From contig CM069455.1 of assembly GCA_035610835.1 (NCBI GenBank), positions 14,505,266-14,569,265 on the forward strand: a stretch of DNA of 64,000 nucleotides, given 5' to 3'. The position numbers and the translations under genes are program-made. Below the pieces are notes generated by a model. That model was given only the letters and a program-made list of their open reading frames with translations. It ran no database searches and had not been told where the DNA came from. Source of the stretch: Ophiura sarsii (lineage: Eukaryota > Echinodermata > Ophiuroidea > Amphilepidida > Ophiuridae). Shown here piece by piece: positions 23,521-34,025 of the stretch (position 1 is the stretch's first letter; each line of letters opens with the position of its first letter).

Positions 23521-23908
23521 GTAAGTCTGAATGAAATTTTCCAAAATGAGGTTGCTGCAGTTCATTTTCGCGCATTCATTGCATGGACCAAAGATATTTA
23601 AAATGATTTAAGCAAATATATTTGCGATAATTGGAATTTTATGGAAACTGTTGAGAATGCCAATGTTGAGGAACATTATACAGGCCCGACTGATCCAAAA
23701 ATAAATAAAATTCTTAACAATAATCTACCAAAATTGAAAAGAAAAGACTGCCCCTACCTGACCAAAAAGCGCAGCTAGATCAAAATGTTTAAGGGAAAGG
23801 GATGTAGTTTGGCATTAACTAAAATGGACTTGTGAAATAACCAATTTTATTAAGGGGCTTGATAAAAGCACATTTGGTTATTTATCGTTGCTACATTTTT
23901 GTTTTCAG

Positions 23909-24043
23909 TTACCACAACCAATGTGAATCCTTGCAGCTCATTCCCCTGCATCAACGGTGGATATTGTCTGACAACTGAGGGTATCCACTATATTTGTATG
24001 TGTAGAGAAGACTATGCTGGCATCAACTGCCAGACCAGTTTAG
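23909..24043 (+). CDS. Exon 15: EGF-like module 7
   Basis: This 135-base phase-1 exon has a TTTTCAG acceptor and GTAAGT donor. It is a canonical six-cysteine EGF: NPCSSFPCINGGYC, IHYICMCREDYAGINC. From here on, the modules have the ordinary EGF count, which marks a sub-block change after module 6. Confidence 0.9.
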
Positions 24044-24669
24044 GTAAGTTTTGAACAATTCTGGTTTAATAAAAAGAAAACATTGTCCCTTTTTTTATCC
24101 ACCCCAATTGTAATTTCAATAAAAACAACCAACAGACCAACCCCACCTGAGGTCTATTTGCCCGTACAACAGGGTGGGTGTCCCCCCCCCCCCCACCCAG
24201 TTGCCTTACAATCAACTTTTTTTGTCATGGGATAATTCGGTTGTAAATAGACTATTTCAAATCCGAAAATATTTGATCGGTTCAGATTGGCAGCGTTTTG
24301 GCACCCAGTTGCAGTAAAACAAATGTGATTTCACCCGGCTGTCTTTTATAACCTGTGGATTTTGCTGGTGTTGGCGAGTTGTATTTTGCGGTGTTTCAGA
24401 ATCAAAAACGCAGAGATAAAATATTTGGGGGAATATCTTCACATTTTACCTTTGGCTCGATACATTTTGAAGTTGCCAGTATCGACGCTATTGTTGATTA
24501 AAACAATGATCTCGCTACTAGTTCACTTCTCATGGTTGTACAATTAATTGTATACAAACATAGTAAACCACTAAGCAGACAAATGTTGTGAATGCGATCA
24601 ACCGCTTCATTACGCTGTGTAAATCCATATATCACAATCTGTAATCCGACAAATTTAATCTTTTTGCAG

Positions 24670-24849
24670 GAAGTGTAGGTACATTGTACGACGGTTGCTT
24701 CAATCCAAATGGCAATGAGAAATGCGCCAACGGAGGGGAATGCCACAATAGCTGGCACAGCGATAATGACAATAATGGCTTGTTTACGTCACAGTATACC
24801 TGCATCTGTGCAGAGGGATACACCGGCTTGAACTGCCAGGAATCAACAG
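24670..24849 (+). CDS. Exon 16: EGF-like module 8 (long loops)
   Basis: This 180-base phase-1 exon has a TTTTTGCAG acceptor and GTATGT donor. The six-cysteine EGF has enlarged loops: GCFNPNGNEKCANGGEC, then a 20-residue acidic/Asn-rich C3-C4 loop (NSWHSDNDNNGL part), and YTCICAEGYTGLNC. The long loop resembles EGF modules fused to other extracellular domains; no binding role can be read from it. Confidence 0.88.
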
Positions 24850-25214
24850 GTATGTTGGGTTTGGGGAACCCTCCTAAGCTTTATCAACATTAAAAAGGTG
24901 CACTGTGGTAAATTTCCAGAAAACCACATGCTTGAAATGCACGACTCCTATAAAAGCACGCGCACATATTTACTTAATTCTAGCTATGGAAACTTTAATT
25001 AAGGTATTTGACTTGCTATCGGCGTCTTTCGGTACACTCACTTCTGACCCTTCCAAAAATCGGCTTGATAATGAATTTAAAATGCAGCATATTTGCACCT
25101 GTGACGTCACTTCGTTCATAGAAAAAAAAGCTATGCTCTGTATTGAAAGTTGTGAATTAAGTTTAAGCTTATGTTTGGGTGGTTAAACGAGACATTGCCA
25201 AAAATGCTGGTCTT

Positions 25215-25509
25215 TAACCCTAACTCCCACGGCTATGTTTTTGCGTGTATCGGGGGAGGGGGAAAAAGTACCATTTTTTTAACCCGAAAAATCACCGAGC
25301 ACCCCCCCCCCCCCGGGATTCGATCCCGGGACCATTCGCACCCAAGTCTGTGCCCCTATCAACTGAGCTAACTCCCCAGCGCACATGCGGCCACAAACTT
25401 CGTGGCCACATATGCCTGCGGTAGGTGACGTAATCGAGCCAATGCAGCAGCACGCGCGTGGAGATAGTTTTATTGTGGATGATTTTGTATGGTCTAGTGG
25501 GGTTAGGTT
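25215..25509 (-). mobile_element. tRNA-derived SINE, copy 1
   Basis: On the minus strand a tRNA-like head (25311-25378) carries a Pol III A-box-like TAGCTCAGTTGATAGG and a B-box-like GGATCGAATCC. It is flanked by a body shared with copy 2. The outer ends are CCCTAACTCCCAC and GTGGGGTTAGG, roughly inverted to each other. Confidence 0.75.
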
Positions 25510-25536
25510 TATGGAACATTGAAAAATTGTGTTAAT

Positions 25537-25834
25537 TAACCCTAACTCCCACGAACTCCCACGGCTATGTTTTTGCGTGTATCGGGGGGAGGGGGAAAAG
25601 TACCATTTTTTAACCCGAAAAATCACCGAGCACCCCCCCGGGATTCGATCCCGGGACCATTCGCACCCAAGTCTGTGCCCATATCAACTGAGCTAACTCC
25701 CCAGCGCACATGCGGCCACAAACTTCGTGGCCACATATGCCTGCGGTAGGTGACGTAATCGAGCCAATGCAGCAGCACGCGCGTGGAGATAGTTTTATTG
25801 TGGATGATTTTGTATGGTCTAGTGGGGTTAGGGT
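25537..25834 (-). mobile_element. tRNA-derived SINE, copy 2 (tandem)
   Basis: Nearly identical to copy 1, including the A-box and B-box (tRNA-like part 25634-25702). A shorter C-run before the B-box and a few bases (CCCATATC for CCCCTATC) distinguish it. A 27-base spacer separates the copies. Confidence 0.75.
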
Positions 25835-26222
25835 TATGAAAGGTTAAATTGATGTATTTTGATGTCCCTTGTGCCTTGCGTCATTTTAGTAGAACCCCTA
25901 CCGTCTTCCGGTCTTAAATTCTATAAATCCCTACAAATGAAAAGAGACGGCTATGACTGCTGCGGCAATGAGTCGGATTTGTGTTTCTCAACTGCCAACT
26001 AATCCACCAACTAAACTTTTCTACATCGTTTTTAAACTTATTTCAAGGATATCCATTACATGCAAATTTCTGATCAAGAAAAAAGATCTAAGATCGGTTT
26101 AAATGTTAGATTTGGGGTCAAGTTCAATTTTCTGTTGAAGGTGCGATTGATGAGGAAGGAAATTGTCTTCAACTACCCCAACACATGTTGAACTAAGCCA
26201 ATGTTTGATGCTAATTTTTCAG

Positions 26223-26378
26223 CTTTGCGGCTAGACTTGGATTACTGCTCCGACCCATTGCGCCCACGATGTGACAATGGTGGCATCTGTCTCCATGCTT
26301 ACCATTCCTATGGAAGCGACCTGGATTACATCTGCGATTGCCCGTCGGGTACCTACGGACGTAACTGCGATTTGATCT
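26223..26378 (+). CDS. Exon 17: EGF-like module 9
   Basis: This 156-base phase-1 exon has a TTTTTCAG acceptor and GTAAGT donor. The six-cysteine EGF reads DYCSDPLRPRCDNGGIC, a long Tyr/Ser/His loop, then YICDCPSGTYGRNC. Its long C1-C2 and C3-C4 spacing matches module 8, so the two look like duplicates of each other. Confidence 0.88.
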
Positions 26379-26612
26379 GTAAGTATATCTGAGAGGGACA
26401 TCACATTGAAAATTTCTCGAAATATGAAACTCACTGAATACAATAACAAGATCTTGATTTTAAACGGAGTATGGCTAACAGCTAGATTTTCCTATCTGGT
26501 TGGGTGACAACACTTGGGAAGATATATGCCATAGAAATGTGGAATTAATCCCCTGATCTTTTTATATTGTTCATAGAATTTTAACCACGGCAATTATAAC
26601 TTTCTTCTATAG

Positions 26613-26732
26613 TACCCGATCCATGCAACAGCGATCCTTGTCTAAACAATGGACAGTGCCAGTCATTCCGTAGCTACTACATCTGTTCCTGTGCTAATAG
26701 ATATTACGGAATTAACTGCAACATTGACCTGG
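26613..26732 (+). CDS. Exon 18: EGF-like module 10
   Basis: This 120-base phase-1 exon has a TCTATAG acceptor and GTAAGT donor. It is a compact canonical six-cysteine EGF: DPCNSDPCLNNGQC, YYICSCANRYYGINC. It ends the EGF block; the next exon returns to HYR. Confidence 0.9.
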
Positions 26733-27007
26733 GTAAGTGTATGGTAGTTTTAGTGATTGGGGACATTTTAGAGTTTCTCTTCTATAGATTTGTTTGCCAG
26801 GTTTATGTCCTACCAGTAAGAAATATTATGCATGATTTTTTCTGAGTAACTTGTTATGTTCCAATATCATGGAAGTAGCTAGTTAGGTCAACTCAAATGC
26901 ACATGAGCAATTGTCATCCGACTTGCATAAGTTGCATTAGAGGTTATACTTCAGAATATAGTTCCCCATGGATGTAAAAACAAAATGGAAGCCGCAGATT
27001 CGAATTT

Positions 27008-27158
27008 CTGGGAGGTTTGGTGTAGAAGTCCCATGCATGCCAATGAGATTTATTCAGTTGAGTACTGTGTTCGATGCGTGGTAGCTAGAGCATGACATTG
27101 TATTCTGAGATCATATGCATACTTGGGGACTTCTACACCAAATTGCTACCGAATTTCC
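27008..27158. mobile_element. Palindromic MITE family 3, copy 1
   Basis: Ends carry GGTGTAGAAGTCCCA and the complement GGGACTTCTACACC, with a loop that includes GAGCATGACATTGTATTC. A second copy is at 35100-35245. Its right edge is about 45 bases before exon 19. Confidence 0.75.
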
Positions 27159-27201
27159 AGTATTATATAATTAATCTTGCTTCCCCCTCCCCCCTCCACA
27201 G

Positions 27202-27450
27202 CAAGCGACGATTTACCACCGACTGTGCTGAATCTGCCCAGATCGCGTTACGCAGTTACCGACGGCAACGGCGTCAACATGGGATGGGACGAGCCAACTG
27301 CCAGCGACAATTCCGGCACGGCCAACTTGATCCACAGATCGCACGCGCCAGGAGCATACTTCCCACTTGGAACCACCCCGGTCACCTACGTGTTTGCCGA
27401 TCCTTCCAACAACGCTGTGAGCGTGATTTTCTTTGTTACAGTGTTGTCAT
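27202..27450 (+). CDS. Exon 19: HYR module 9 (both disulfide cysteines lost)
   Basis: This 249-base phase-1 exon has a strong CCCTCCACAG acceptor and GTAAGT donor. The HYR landmarks are clear: DLPPTVLNLPRSRY, MGWDEPTASDNSG, RSHAPGAYFPLG, TYVFADPSNNAVSVIFF. The first cysteine position (normally NCP) is leucine and the second (normally A-C-F) is valine. Both partners of the disulfide are gone while the fold residues remain. Confidence 0.9.
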
Positions 27451-27741
27451 GTAAGTTATGGGTGCACAATAAATTGTCTTTATATAATAAATGGTTTGGA
27501 CTAAATAGGAGCAGGCAGTGTGGTGGAAAAGTGTTCTGGATCGTCAAATGAGTGCTGTAAATTGGTCTTGCTACTTTTAATTTGATTAATGGGTTTAAAA
27601 AATGTCAGATGTGAAAATAATGTGAGAAATTGTAAACTTTCTGATAATAATTTTGATAAGGGTAGATACTTTTTAAGGAAACAACTGTCAATTTTTGTTA
27701 TATCTACAAGTAACCTTCCAATGATTCTATTTCATTTGCAG

Positions 27742-28020
27742 CTTCAGCACCGCAGCTAGACTTTCTCCCACCAGTCATCTCCAACTGTCCAGCAGATCTC
27801 GCATTGACAGCCGCACAAGGTGCATCCTCTGCCATTGCCTTATGGCAATTGCCCACGGCAACGGACAACTCTGGTGACTTGCCATCAAGGATCAGCTCGC
27901 ACAACCCAGGACAAGCTTTCAACATTGGATCCACATTGGTTTCTATAAGCTTTAGTGATGCTGCAGGAAACAGTGCTGCGTGTAGATTTGCTGTCACAGT
28001 AGCACAAGCAGGCATACCAG
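27742..28020 (+). CDS. Exon 20: HYR module 10
   Basis: This 279-base phase-1 exon has a TTTGCAG acceptor and GTGAGT donor and is the longest HYR exon, with extra residues at both ends (a Ser/Ala/Pro-rich start and AQAGIP end). It reads PPVISNCPADLALT, PTATDNSGD, SSHNPGQAFNIG, ISFSDAAGNSAACRF. Both cysteines are present. Confidence 0.92.
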
Positions 28021-28223
28021 GTGAGTCATAAATAATTGAAATAAACTTAATAACTAACAAATGTTTGGAATTCAGACGTAGCTTGCAAGTGAACGCTTTA
28101 GGATTTATGCATATACACAATCGGAGCATTTTCAATCGGATTTTGGTCTCATTCCATGAATAGAAAGTGTCATCCCAGACAATGTACTTAAAAAATGGAT
28201 ATCTATTGGCTAATTGTTATCAG

Positions 28224-28478
28224 GTGCAGACCTTATTTTACCAGTGATCAGCAACTGTCCATCCGATATCACTGTCCAGGCCACAACAGCATTCACCCTG
28301 GTAGAATGGATCGCTCCAACAGCAACAGACAATTCTGGCGAGGCAACATTGATCTTCTCCAACTACCAACAACCGAGTGCGTTTGTCAATCGTGACATGG
28401 ACCCATTCCAAGTGCGCTACACGTTCAGTGATCCGTCTGGCAATGAGGCCTCGTGCGAGTTTACCATTACAATGGCTG
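28224..28478 (+). CDS. Exon 21: HYR module 11
   Basis: This 255-base phase-1 exon (TTATCAG acceptor, GTAGGT donor) reads LPVISNCPSDITVQ, EWIAPTATDNSG, SNYQQPSAFVNRDM, RYTFSDPSGNEASCEF. The usual PG-x-F-x-x-G turn is replaced by a QQPSAFVNRDMDPF segment. Cysteines are intact. Confidence 0.92.
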
Positions 28479-31136
28479 GTAGGTTTGGAATGATAATGTT
28501 ATTAAACTTGCATTTGGATGTTTTATCTCCTAGTAAATCGAGTGTTGCACTCAATCCAACTACCCTCGATCCTCCGTGAGATTAGGGTATTCCGTCCTGT
28601 ACGTGATCATATTTGCAGGGTTTTCAATGTTGACATTGGCATGATAATCTATAGTTTTTTCCCAGTTGATAAAAGTGGACCATTAGCTGGTTTCACGAGA
28701 GTGCAATGATCATTTCTCAACGGATTATAGGGCTAATAAAAACATAAACGCAGCACGCATGTTATGTAATGGATATGATATATAGCGATACATTAGGCCG
28801 CTTCTAAAATTAGTTCCATCAATAGATTGCGCCTGGTAGAAAGCACATTTTCTAATCTCCAGTGATGGTAGAATTTTACTTCCTGTAGGAGGACTACTTG
28901 TCATGATCCTTTTCAAATTTTGCTTTAAATTAATTTGAAAACAAGTTTAACCAACTTGCCCTGAATAGAGTCGTCAAAAAGTAACTTGCCAGGTAATAAA
29001 CTTGCTGACAACTCTTAAAAAGTTAAAGTACAACTCCTACATAAAATATAAAGTTGAGAAATATCTCCTTTAATTTGAGATAGTGCACGCTAATAGTAGG
29101 TAGGCCTATAGCACATTCGCTACACTAGGGTCTGCCACACAGAGTGTGTACACACTCAGGTGAATTTACTTGTTTTCAGGCTAAACTTAATGGACTGGTT
29201 TGAAAAAACTTAATAATTTATAAATGTACACTCTTCACCATTAATTAGATTGATCTCTTCTCAATCTGAAGTTTGGTGATTATTCTACACCTGGAAGTTT
29301 TTTGTTTTTTTAAAATCTTTGCAAGTACTTTTTATGCCTTGCCTGAAAGTCGCACACTTGGGTCCCATTGACAGCCCACACTAAGCAATGCAGCTCAGCA
29401 TTGAAAAACACCCATACCAATAATTGACCATTCTGTTATGATGCACTCCTTATTTGGCACTGAGCTTGCTATATATGGTAGCTATGACCTCTCTGTACAT
29501 GACCCTGGGTCATACATATCAATCGAATATTATTCGGCCGCGTTGTGGCTAGTTACATAATGTTTGGGAATTTGCTCTAAATTTTGATATAATTGCCCGA
29601 TTTGAAAATTTGAAGGCCCAATTTGAAAGGTAGAAGGTACCAGATGCTAGTAAAAACTCTCTACTTTTGGCTGATATGCTTAGTTTGTATATCCATTGAA
29701 TGCATCACACCAGAAAAAGACCCCAAAACACAGAATAAGCTTATTATGGTAGCTTACTGCAAACCTCTCCACGGCAATATTGCACTGATCGATAGCAACA
29801 TACTGGAAATGGCTAGAGAATATGTTCAGGAATAAACTAATGTAAACAAAATGCGAGTCAAACTGACATAATTTGCATATATGCAAAATGTGAATACATA
29901 ATGAGCTCATTTGCATATTTAATGAGATAATTAACTACATTTTTCATTTTAATATAAGTCTTGTCACAGGTAAACAGTATACCAAAGCTCATCTCTCTAC
30001 TGCTTGTAGAACTTCAAATATTCACGTTACGCATATTAATTAGCTGGACTTAGTCATTTTTTGGCGATTTTCAGAGTTGCGATTATGAATTTTGAATAAA
30101 ATGGCACATTCTGGAGTCTGCTGTACAAATATGAAATAAATATCATGTCTGATTTTAATAGAAATGGATAAACCTATGGCCAGTATCTTGCATCTGTGTT
30201 TTGTAGCTACTGTATGTACATAGTTTTATAATTAGAAGGGTGTAAACTTGCTAAAACGTCAGTTTTGACCATAAATGGCACTTTTTGGCAGATTTCCGGT
30301 CATGTTTTCCAATCATCAATGGACAACATCTTGAGAACCGTACAACCGTTTTGCATGATTTTTTACCAAATTTCTACTTTTGCAATTATCTACAACATGA
30401 GACTAATTTTGTACACTTTCAGTGCATTTGAATTTTTTGGGTGCTATACCTACTAATAGTAATGGTTGATTATTGAGGAAGTTACAATCCCAAATGTAAG
30501 GTGAAGTTAAGATTTTAATTTTCACAATTATCTCTTTACCACTGGAGAGAGCGAGGCGGGCAACGCGCGTTTGCCATATTGATGCATCGGAACTATACGA
30601 CCAGCAGACTATCCTAGGCAATGACTGGTGTATTGACGGTAATCAATAATTTGTCCGTAACGGGGTCGGAGTGTCGAAAAGCATGATTCAAAAATGCTTT
30701 TGGTACTGTAACGTCCTTAATATCAAACCCTACTATTTTGAATTAAATAGGGGAAATGCCCCAACAACTTTATAGTTTGATATTTTTAAGTAAGACTTGC
30801 AAGCATATTTATTATCTGGTAACTTACTTTCTTTGATGATCGTAGTTAAATTTCTTTGCCAAGCTACAATATTAAAAGTATTGTTAAAGTTATATTGAAT
30901 CGCACAATGTTTCCACCATTGGCACATCGGCACAATTGGAAGGGGAGTGGACAGGTATGACCCAAACGTACATGTGTTTTGGTAAAAACCAGTCAATTGG
31001 GTCCATTTTCGAACACATTGTTTAATTGTAGCATCTCATTTGATGACGGCACATTCAATTTTGAAATGGGCAACCATCTTGGCATCTCCAGATAATGTGG
31101 CGTCAATTTAAAGACTAATATTTCTTTTTTCTTCAG
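28479..31136 (+). other. Intron 21 (2.7 kb)
   Basis: No module is seen. Segments near 28985-29060 (AACTTGCCAGGTAATAAAC, ACAACTCCTACATAAAATAT) and 30760-30830 (ACTTTATAGTTTGATATTTTTAAG) match the foldback family at 36312-36725, so parts are relics of it. A stretch at 29860-29930 is rich in TTTGCATAT motifs. Confidence 0.55.
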
Positions 31137-31397
31137 GTGGAGGCAGCCAAGTTGACGCAATCGCTCCGGTGATCAGCAACTGCCCATCGGGCATCACCGA
31201 GAACTCTCTTCCTGGAACCCAAATTTCCGCCATCTGGTTAGAGCCAACTGCCATCGATAACTCTGGTGCTACTCCTAGCGTTGCCAGATCCCATGCTCCC
31301 GGATCCTCCTTCCCTCTTGGAAACACTCTGGTGACGTATATATTCTCAGATGCCACTGGCAACGCAGCTGTTTGCGAATTCAGTGTTGAAATCCGAG
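31137..31397 (+). CDS. Exon 22: HYR module 12
   Basis: This 261-base phase-1 exon (CTTCAG acceptor, GTAAGA donor) reads APVISNCPSGITEN, IWLEPTAIDNSG, RSHAPGSSFPLG, TYIFSDATGNAAVCEF. Both cysteines are present. It is the last HYR module and is followed by the kringle. Confidence 0.92.
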
Positions 31398-32192
31398 GTA
31401 AGATTCCAAATTAGTTTCGATTTGATTTACAATGAGAGGCATTTACTAGTGTTCTTGGATTTCTTTTCATACAAGTGATCGCCATTTGTATTAAAAAAGA
31501 ACGGCAAATCTCGATCTGAATGTACATTGTGTGGTGCTCTAGTCGATAGAGCATCTCTCTACACGGTCAATGTAACACTTCATTGAGCAGACTACAATTT
31601 GGTACGTTGAGATCGAGACCTCTCCCCACATTCTCAAGCAAGTGGCTGACCACTGAAACAAGTGATTGCTGTAGACGATGTCACCTGTAACGTCACGGCA
31701 GACAAGCAAACAAAGGCTTGCCTGCCGGTGTGCGCTCAAATTACAGTGCTACACAAAAGCTTGCCTGTCGGTATGCGAGCGCATTTGAAGGGGGTTGTCC
31801 ATTATAAACCATACAATAAACCAACCAGTCAACTGTAACGGCAGTCAATGCAACGGTCAATGCATGTTCCCCATGCATGGAGTGGAACCGGGCACTTAAC
31901 ATTGTTGATCAACAAGAGGTTACATGGTCTATACAAATGTGGTATTGCTGGAAAATGAACACAGCAGCTTTTCATTGATATGTAGCACAATATGAACGTC
32001 ACAAAATCTGAAATGTAACCATTTCTGAACTTAATTTGAGGAGTTTACATTGTTCTAAAATGAATGTAAAGGATCGTAAAGGCAAGGAATTAGGCACATC
32101 AGTTGCAGTTGGTTGATAAGACTGGTGATACAGTATGTTTGTGCCTTTGACCTGTAATTTTAATGAAGCGTCACTATACAATTGAATTTTAG
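31398..32192 (+). other. Intron 22, with a tRNA-like/dispersed repeat
   Basis: Around 31535-31690 lies a repeat with GCTCTAGTCGATAGAGC and GAGATCGAGACC (A-box- and B-box-like). Its downstream part (ACACTTCATTGAGCAGACTAC, GAGACCTCTCC) also occurs in arm 1 near 38885-38975. Possibly a decayed SINE; no module is seen. Confidence 0.45.
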
Positions 32193-32486
32193 ATGTTAGC
32201 AGTCTGTCAAGCACGGAATGTTACACGGATCCATTGGGCCATGACTACCGTGGGGATATATCAGTGAGCCGCAGCGGCCGACAGTGCCAACAGTGGACAG
32301 CTCAAAGCCCTCATACCCACGAACGGACACCAGCGAATTATCCCAACGGAGGCCTCGGTGACCACAACTATTGCAGGAACCCATACGATGGGCCAGAAGG
32401 AGCTTGGTGTTTCACGACAGATTCTAATCAACGATGGGAGTATTGCAACATAGGACTCGCTAGTGCTACCTGCCAAGGCTCAAATG
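32193..32486 (+). CDS. Exon 23: kringle domain
   Basis: This 294-base phase-1 exon encodes one complete kringle. In order: ECYTDPLGHDYRGD (Cys1 and the DYRGD motif), SGRQCQQW (Cys2), NYCRNPYDGPEGAWC (Cys3 and Cys4), FTTDSNQRWEYCNI (Cys5), SATC (Cys6). All six cysteines of the three-disulfide kringle are present. Kringles bind proteins and peptides, often via lysines. The acceptor is TTTTAG, chosen because it keeps phase 1 and the frame; the donor is GTGAGA. Confidence 0.93.
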
Positions 32487-32639
32487 GTGAGATTCAAATA
32501 ATTAATTGTGCACGATTGTATAATATAAAGCAGTTTACCAACCCACAGTTTAATATACGATATGATAAACAATAGACGATATAATGTCCCAACCGGAGAA
32601 ATAGGATAATTAATATTTGCAAATTAAATTTCCCTTCAG

Positions 32640-32801
32640 GAGGTTGTCCAGACGGTGTTCAGCCTACCAACTGTGCCACCAATCCTTGCGATATCAACAA
32701 CTGCCCATCCCAGCCCGACGCCATCTGTACACCCAACTATTGCGGAGGATGCTATGCGGAGTACTACAATGTCAATGGAGCTAGAGTGGATTGTTCTGCC
32801 G
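32640..32801 (+). CDS. Exon 24: cysteine-rich NYCGGC module
   Basis: This 162-base phase-1 exon (CTTCAG acceptor, GTAAGG donor) reads GCPDGVQPTNCATNPC, NNCPSQPDAIC, NYCGGCYAEYYN, VDC. The NxC-xxNPC, CP-PDA-C and NYCGGC-A pattern recurs in many invertebrate extracellular multidomain proteins; I know of no established activity for it. It has nine cysteines, an odd number, so one may pair elsewhere. Confidence 0.85.
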
Positions 32802-33758
32802 GTAAGGATGTCGGACAGTAGGGCTCAAAGAGCTTATTCACATAAATGAGATGCAACTTTATTTGCCTTGACTAACATTTGCGATAATTTTTTTTTTTTA
32901 ATAATTTTTTTTTTTAATACAATCCGAGATTCTAATAACCAGCTGTAATGTATCATTCACATTGATATGGTTTGTATCCTATAGAAACGGAAATTCCCCA
33001 TCGAAATTTGTAAATATTATCCAATTTATGAGAAATTAAATGCATGGAAAAACAAGAATATGCACCATATCGGGAATTTGATGTTTGAACTTGATCTGCG
33101 TTACATGAGTATAATTGGGGCTTCTGATGATCGCTCGAAATTGGTTGATCACATAAAATCTCTATCTACAAACACTTGACTGCTGTTATACAAAGAATAA
33201 TTTATTGACTGCGTTTTATCATGTACAAATATCTCGCTTTTGCTACAAATACACCCCCCCCCCCCCAAGCGCGCAAGTTCTCCTGTATGACATTGGTTAA
33301 CATTTACATTTGAAACCTCAAGAAGAGCAAGAGGTTTTTTAGCTCATCTGGTAAATGAATCCAGTTTCAACATCTTCCAGCCAAAAGTCTGGTGGAAAAC
33401 CAAAGATTAACCCCTGAGAACTACCTGCCGATATGTTCGAAAGATGGCTACATCATTTATTGAACCAATGCCAGACATTGTTAGAATAATTGTATCCCTG
33501 ATAAAGATAGGAGTGAAACATTTTAGAAGCAAATAAGTATATCTTGAAATCGACCATCGTAAACATTGTTAAAATATATTTGTAGGTAGGTCAGGGGTTA
33601 AACTAACCAATCATTGCTGGTTAAAATTTACATTTTGCAAAAATCAAGACTCTGGATCCTTGCTGCCATTTTGCATTCATATCAAATTTTGCCATGATCC
33701 AGTCTGGGTTTCCATGGAAATGTGCTTATTACAGATCAATTTCGTTTTGTTTTAACAG
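32802..33758 (+). other. Intron 24, entry into inverted-duplication arm 1
   Basis: From about 32985 this intron is matched in reverse complement at the right window edge (arm 2). It includes a C-run near 33250. No module is seen. Confidence 0.6.
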
Positions 33759-33839
33759 TTGCCACCACACCCTGTTCTAGCAACCCGTGCACAGCCGGAC
33801 AAAACTGTTTCTACACCCCCACCCAGTACATCTGTCTAC
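33759..33839 (+). CDS. Exon 25: half EGF-like exon (four cysteines)
   Basis: This 81-base phase-1 exon has a TTTAACAG acceptor and GTAAGT donor. It reads TTPCSSNPCTAGQNC, FYTPTQYIC: EGF cysteines 1-4 only; the C5-x8-C6 half is absent. The copy in arm 2 (63137-63217, minus) has the same length and splice sites, so the short form is not an accident of this copy. It joins in frame to exon 26, giving LPASGKKRRS. Confidence 0.82.
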
Positions 33840-34025
33840 GTAAGTATTTCATACAGTGTATAGACAAACTACTTGGAGAGCGCCTGTTTATGCATACCAA
33901 TACATGCAATTCTTTGAAGTATTTATATCCGGCCATGCAATTTGAACTCGCCACCCTTCCGGTTGCATGTCCTGATTTTTACATTTTACACTATTAAGAT
34001 TCGAATTGGCATATCGCAATCACTA

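Larger units (their letters stand above)
24850..26222 (+). other. Intron 16 with two SINE copies
   Basis: Two tandem tRNA-derived SINE copies occupy 25215-25509 and 25537-25834. The remainder (24850-25200 and 25835-26222) shows no module. Confidence 0.6.

Noticed and set aside
25301..25315. Long C-runs (also near 24181, 33250, 39580, 41500 and G-run at 63704) as regulatory or quadruplex sites
   Set aside because: Isolated mononucleotide runs without conserved context; lengths are prone to sequencing error.
27704..28135. Minus-strand open frame of 143 codons
   Set aside because: Antisense shadow of HYR exon 20.
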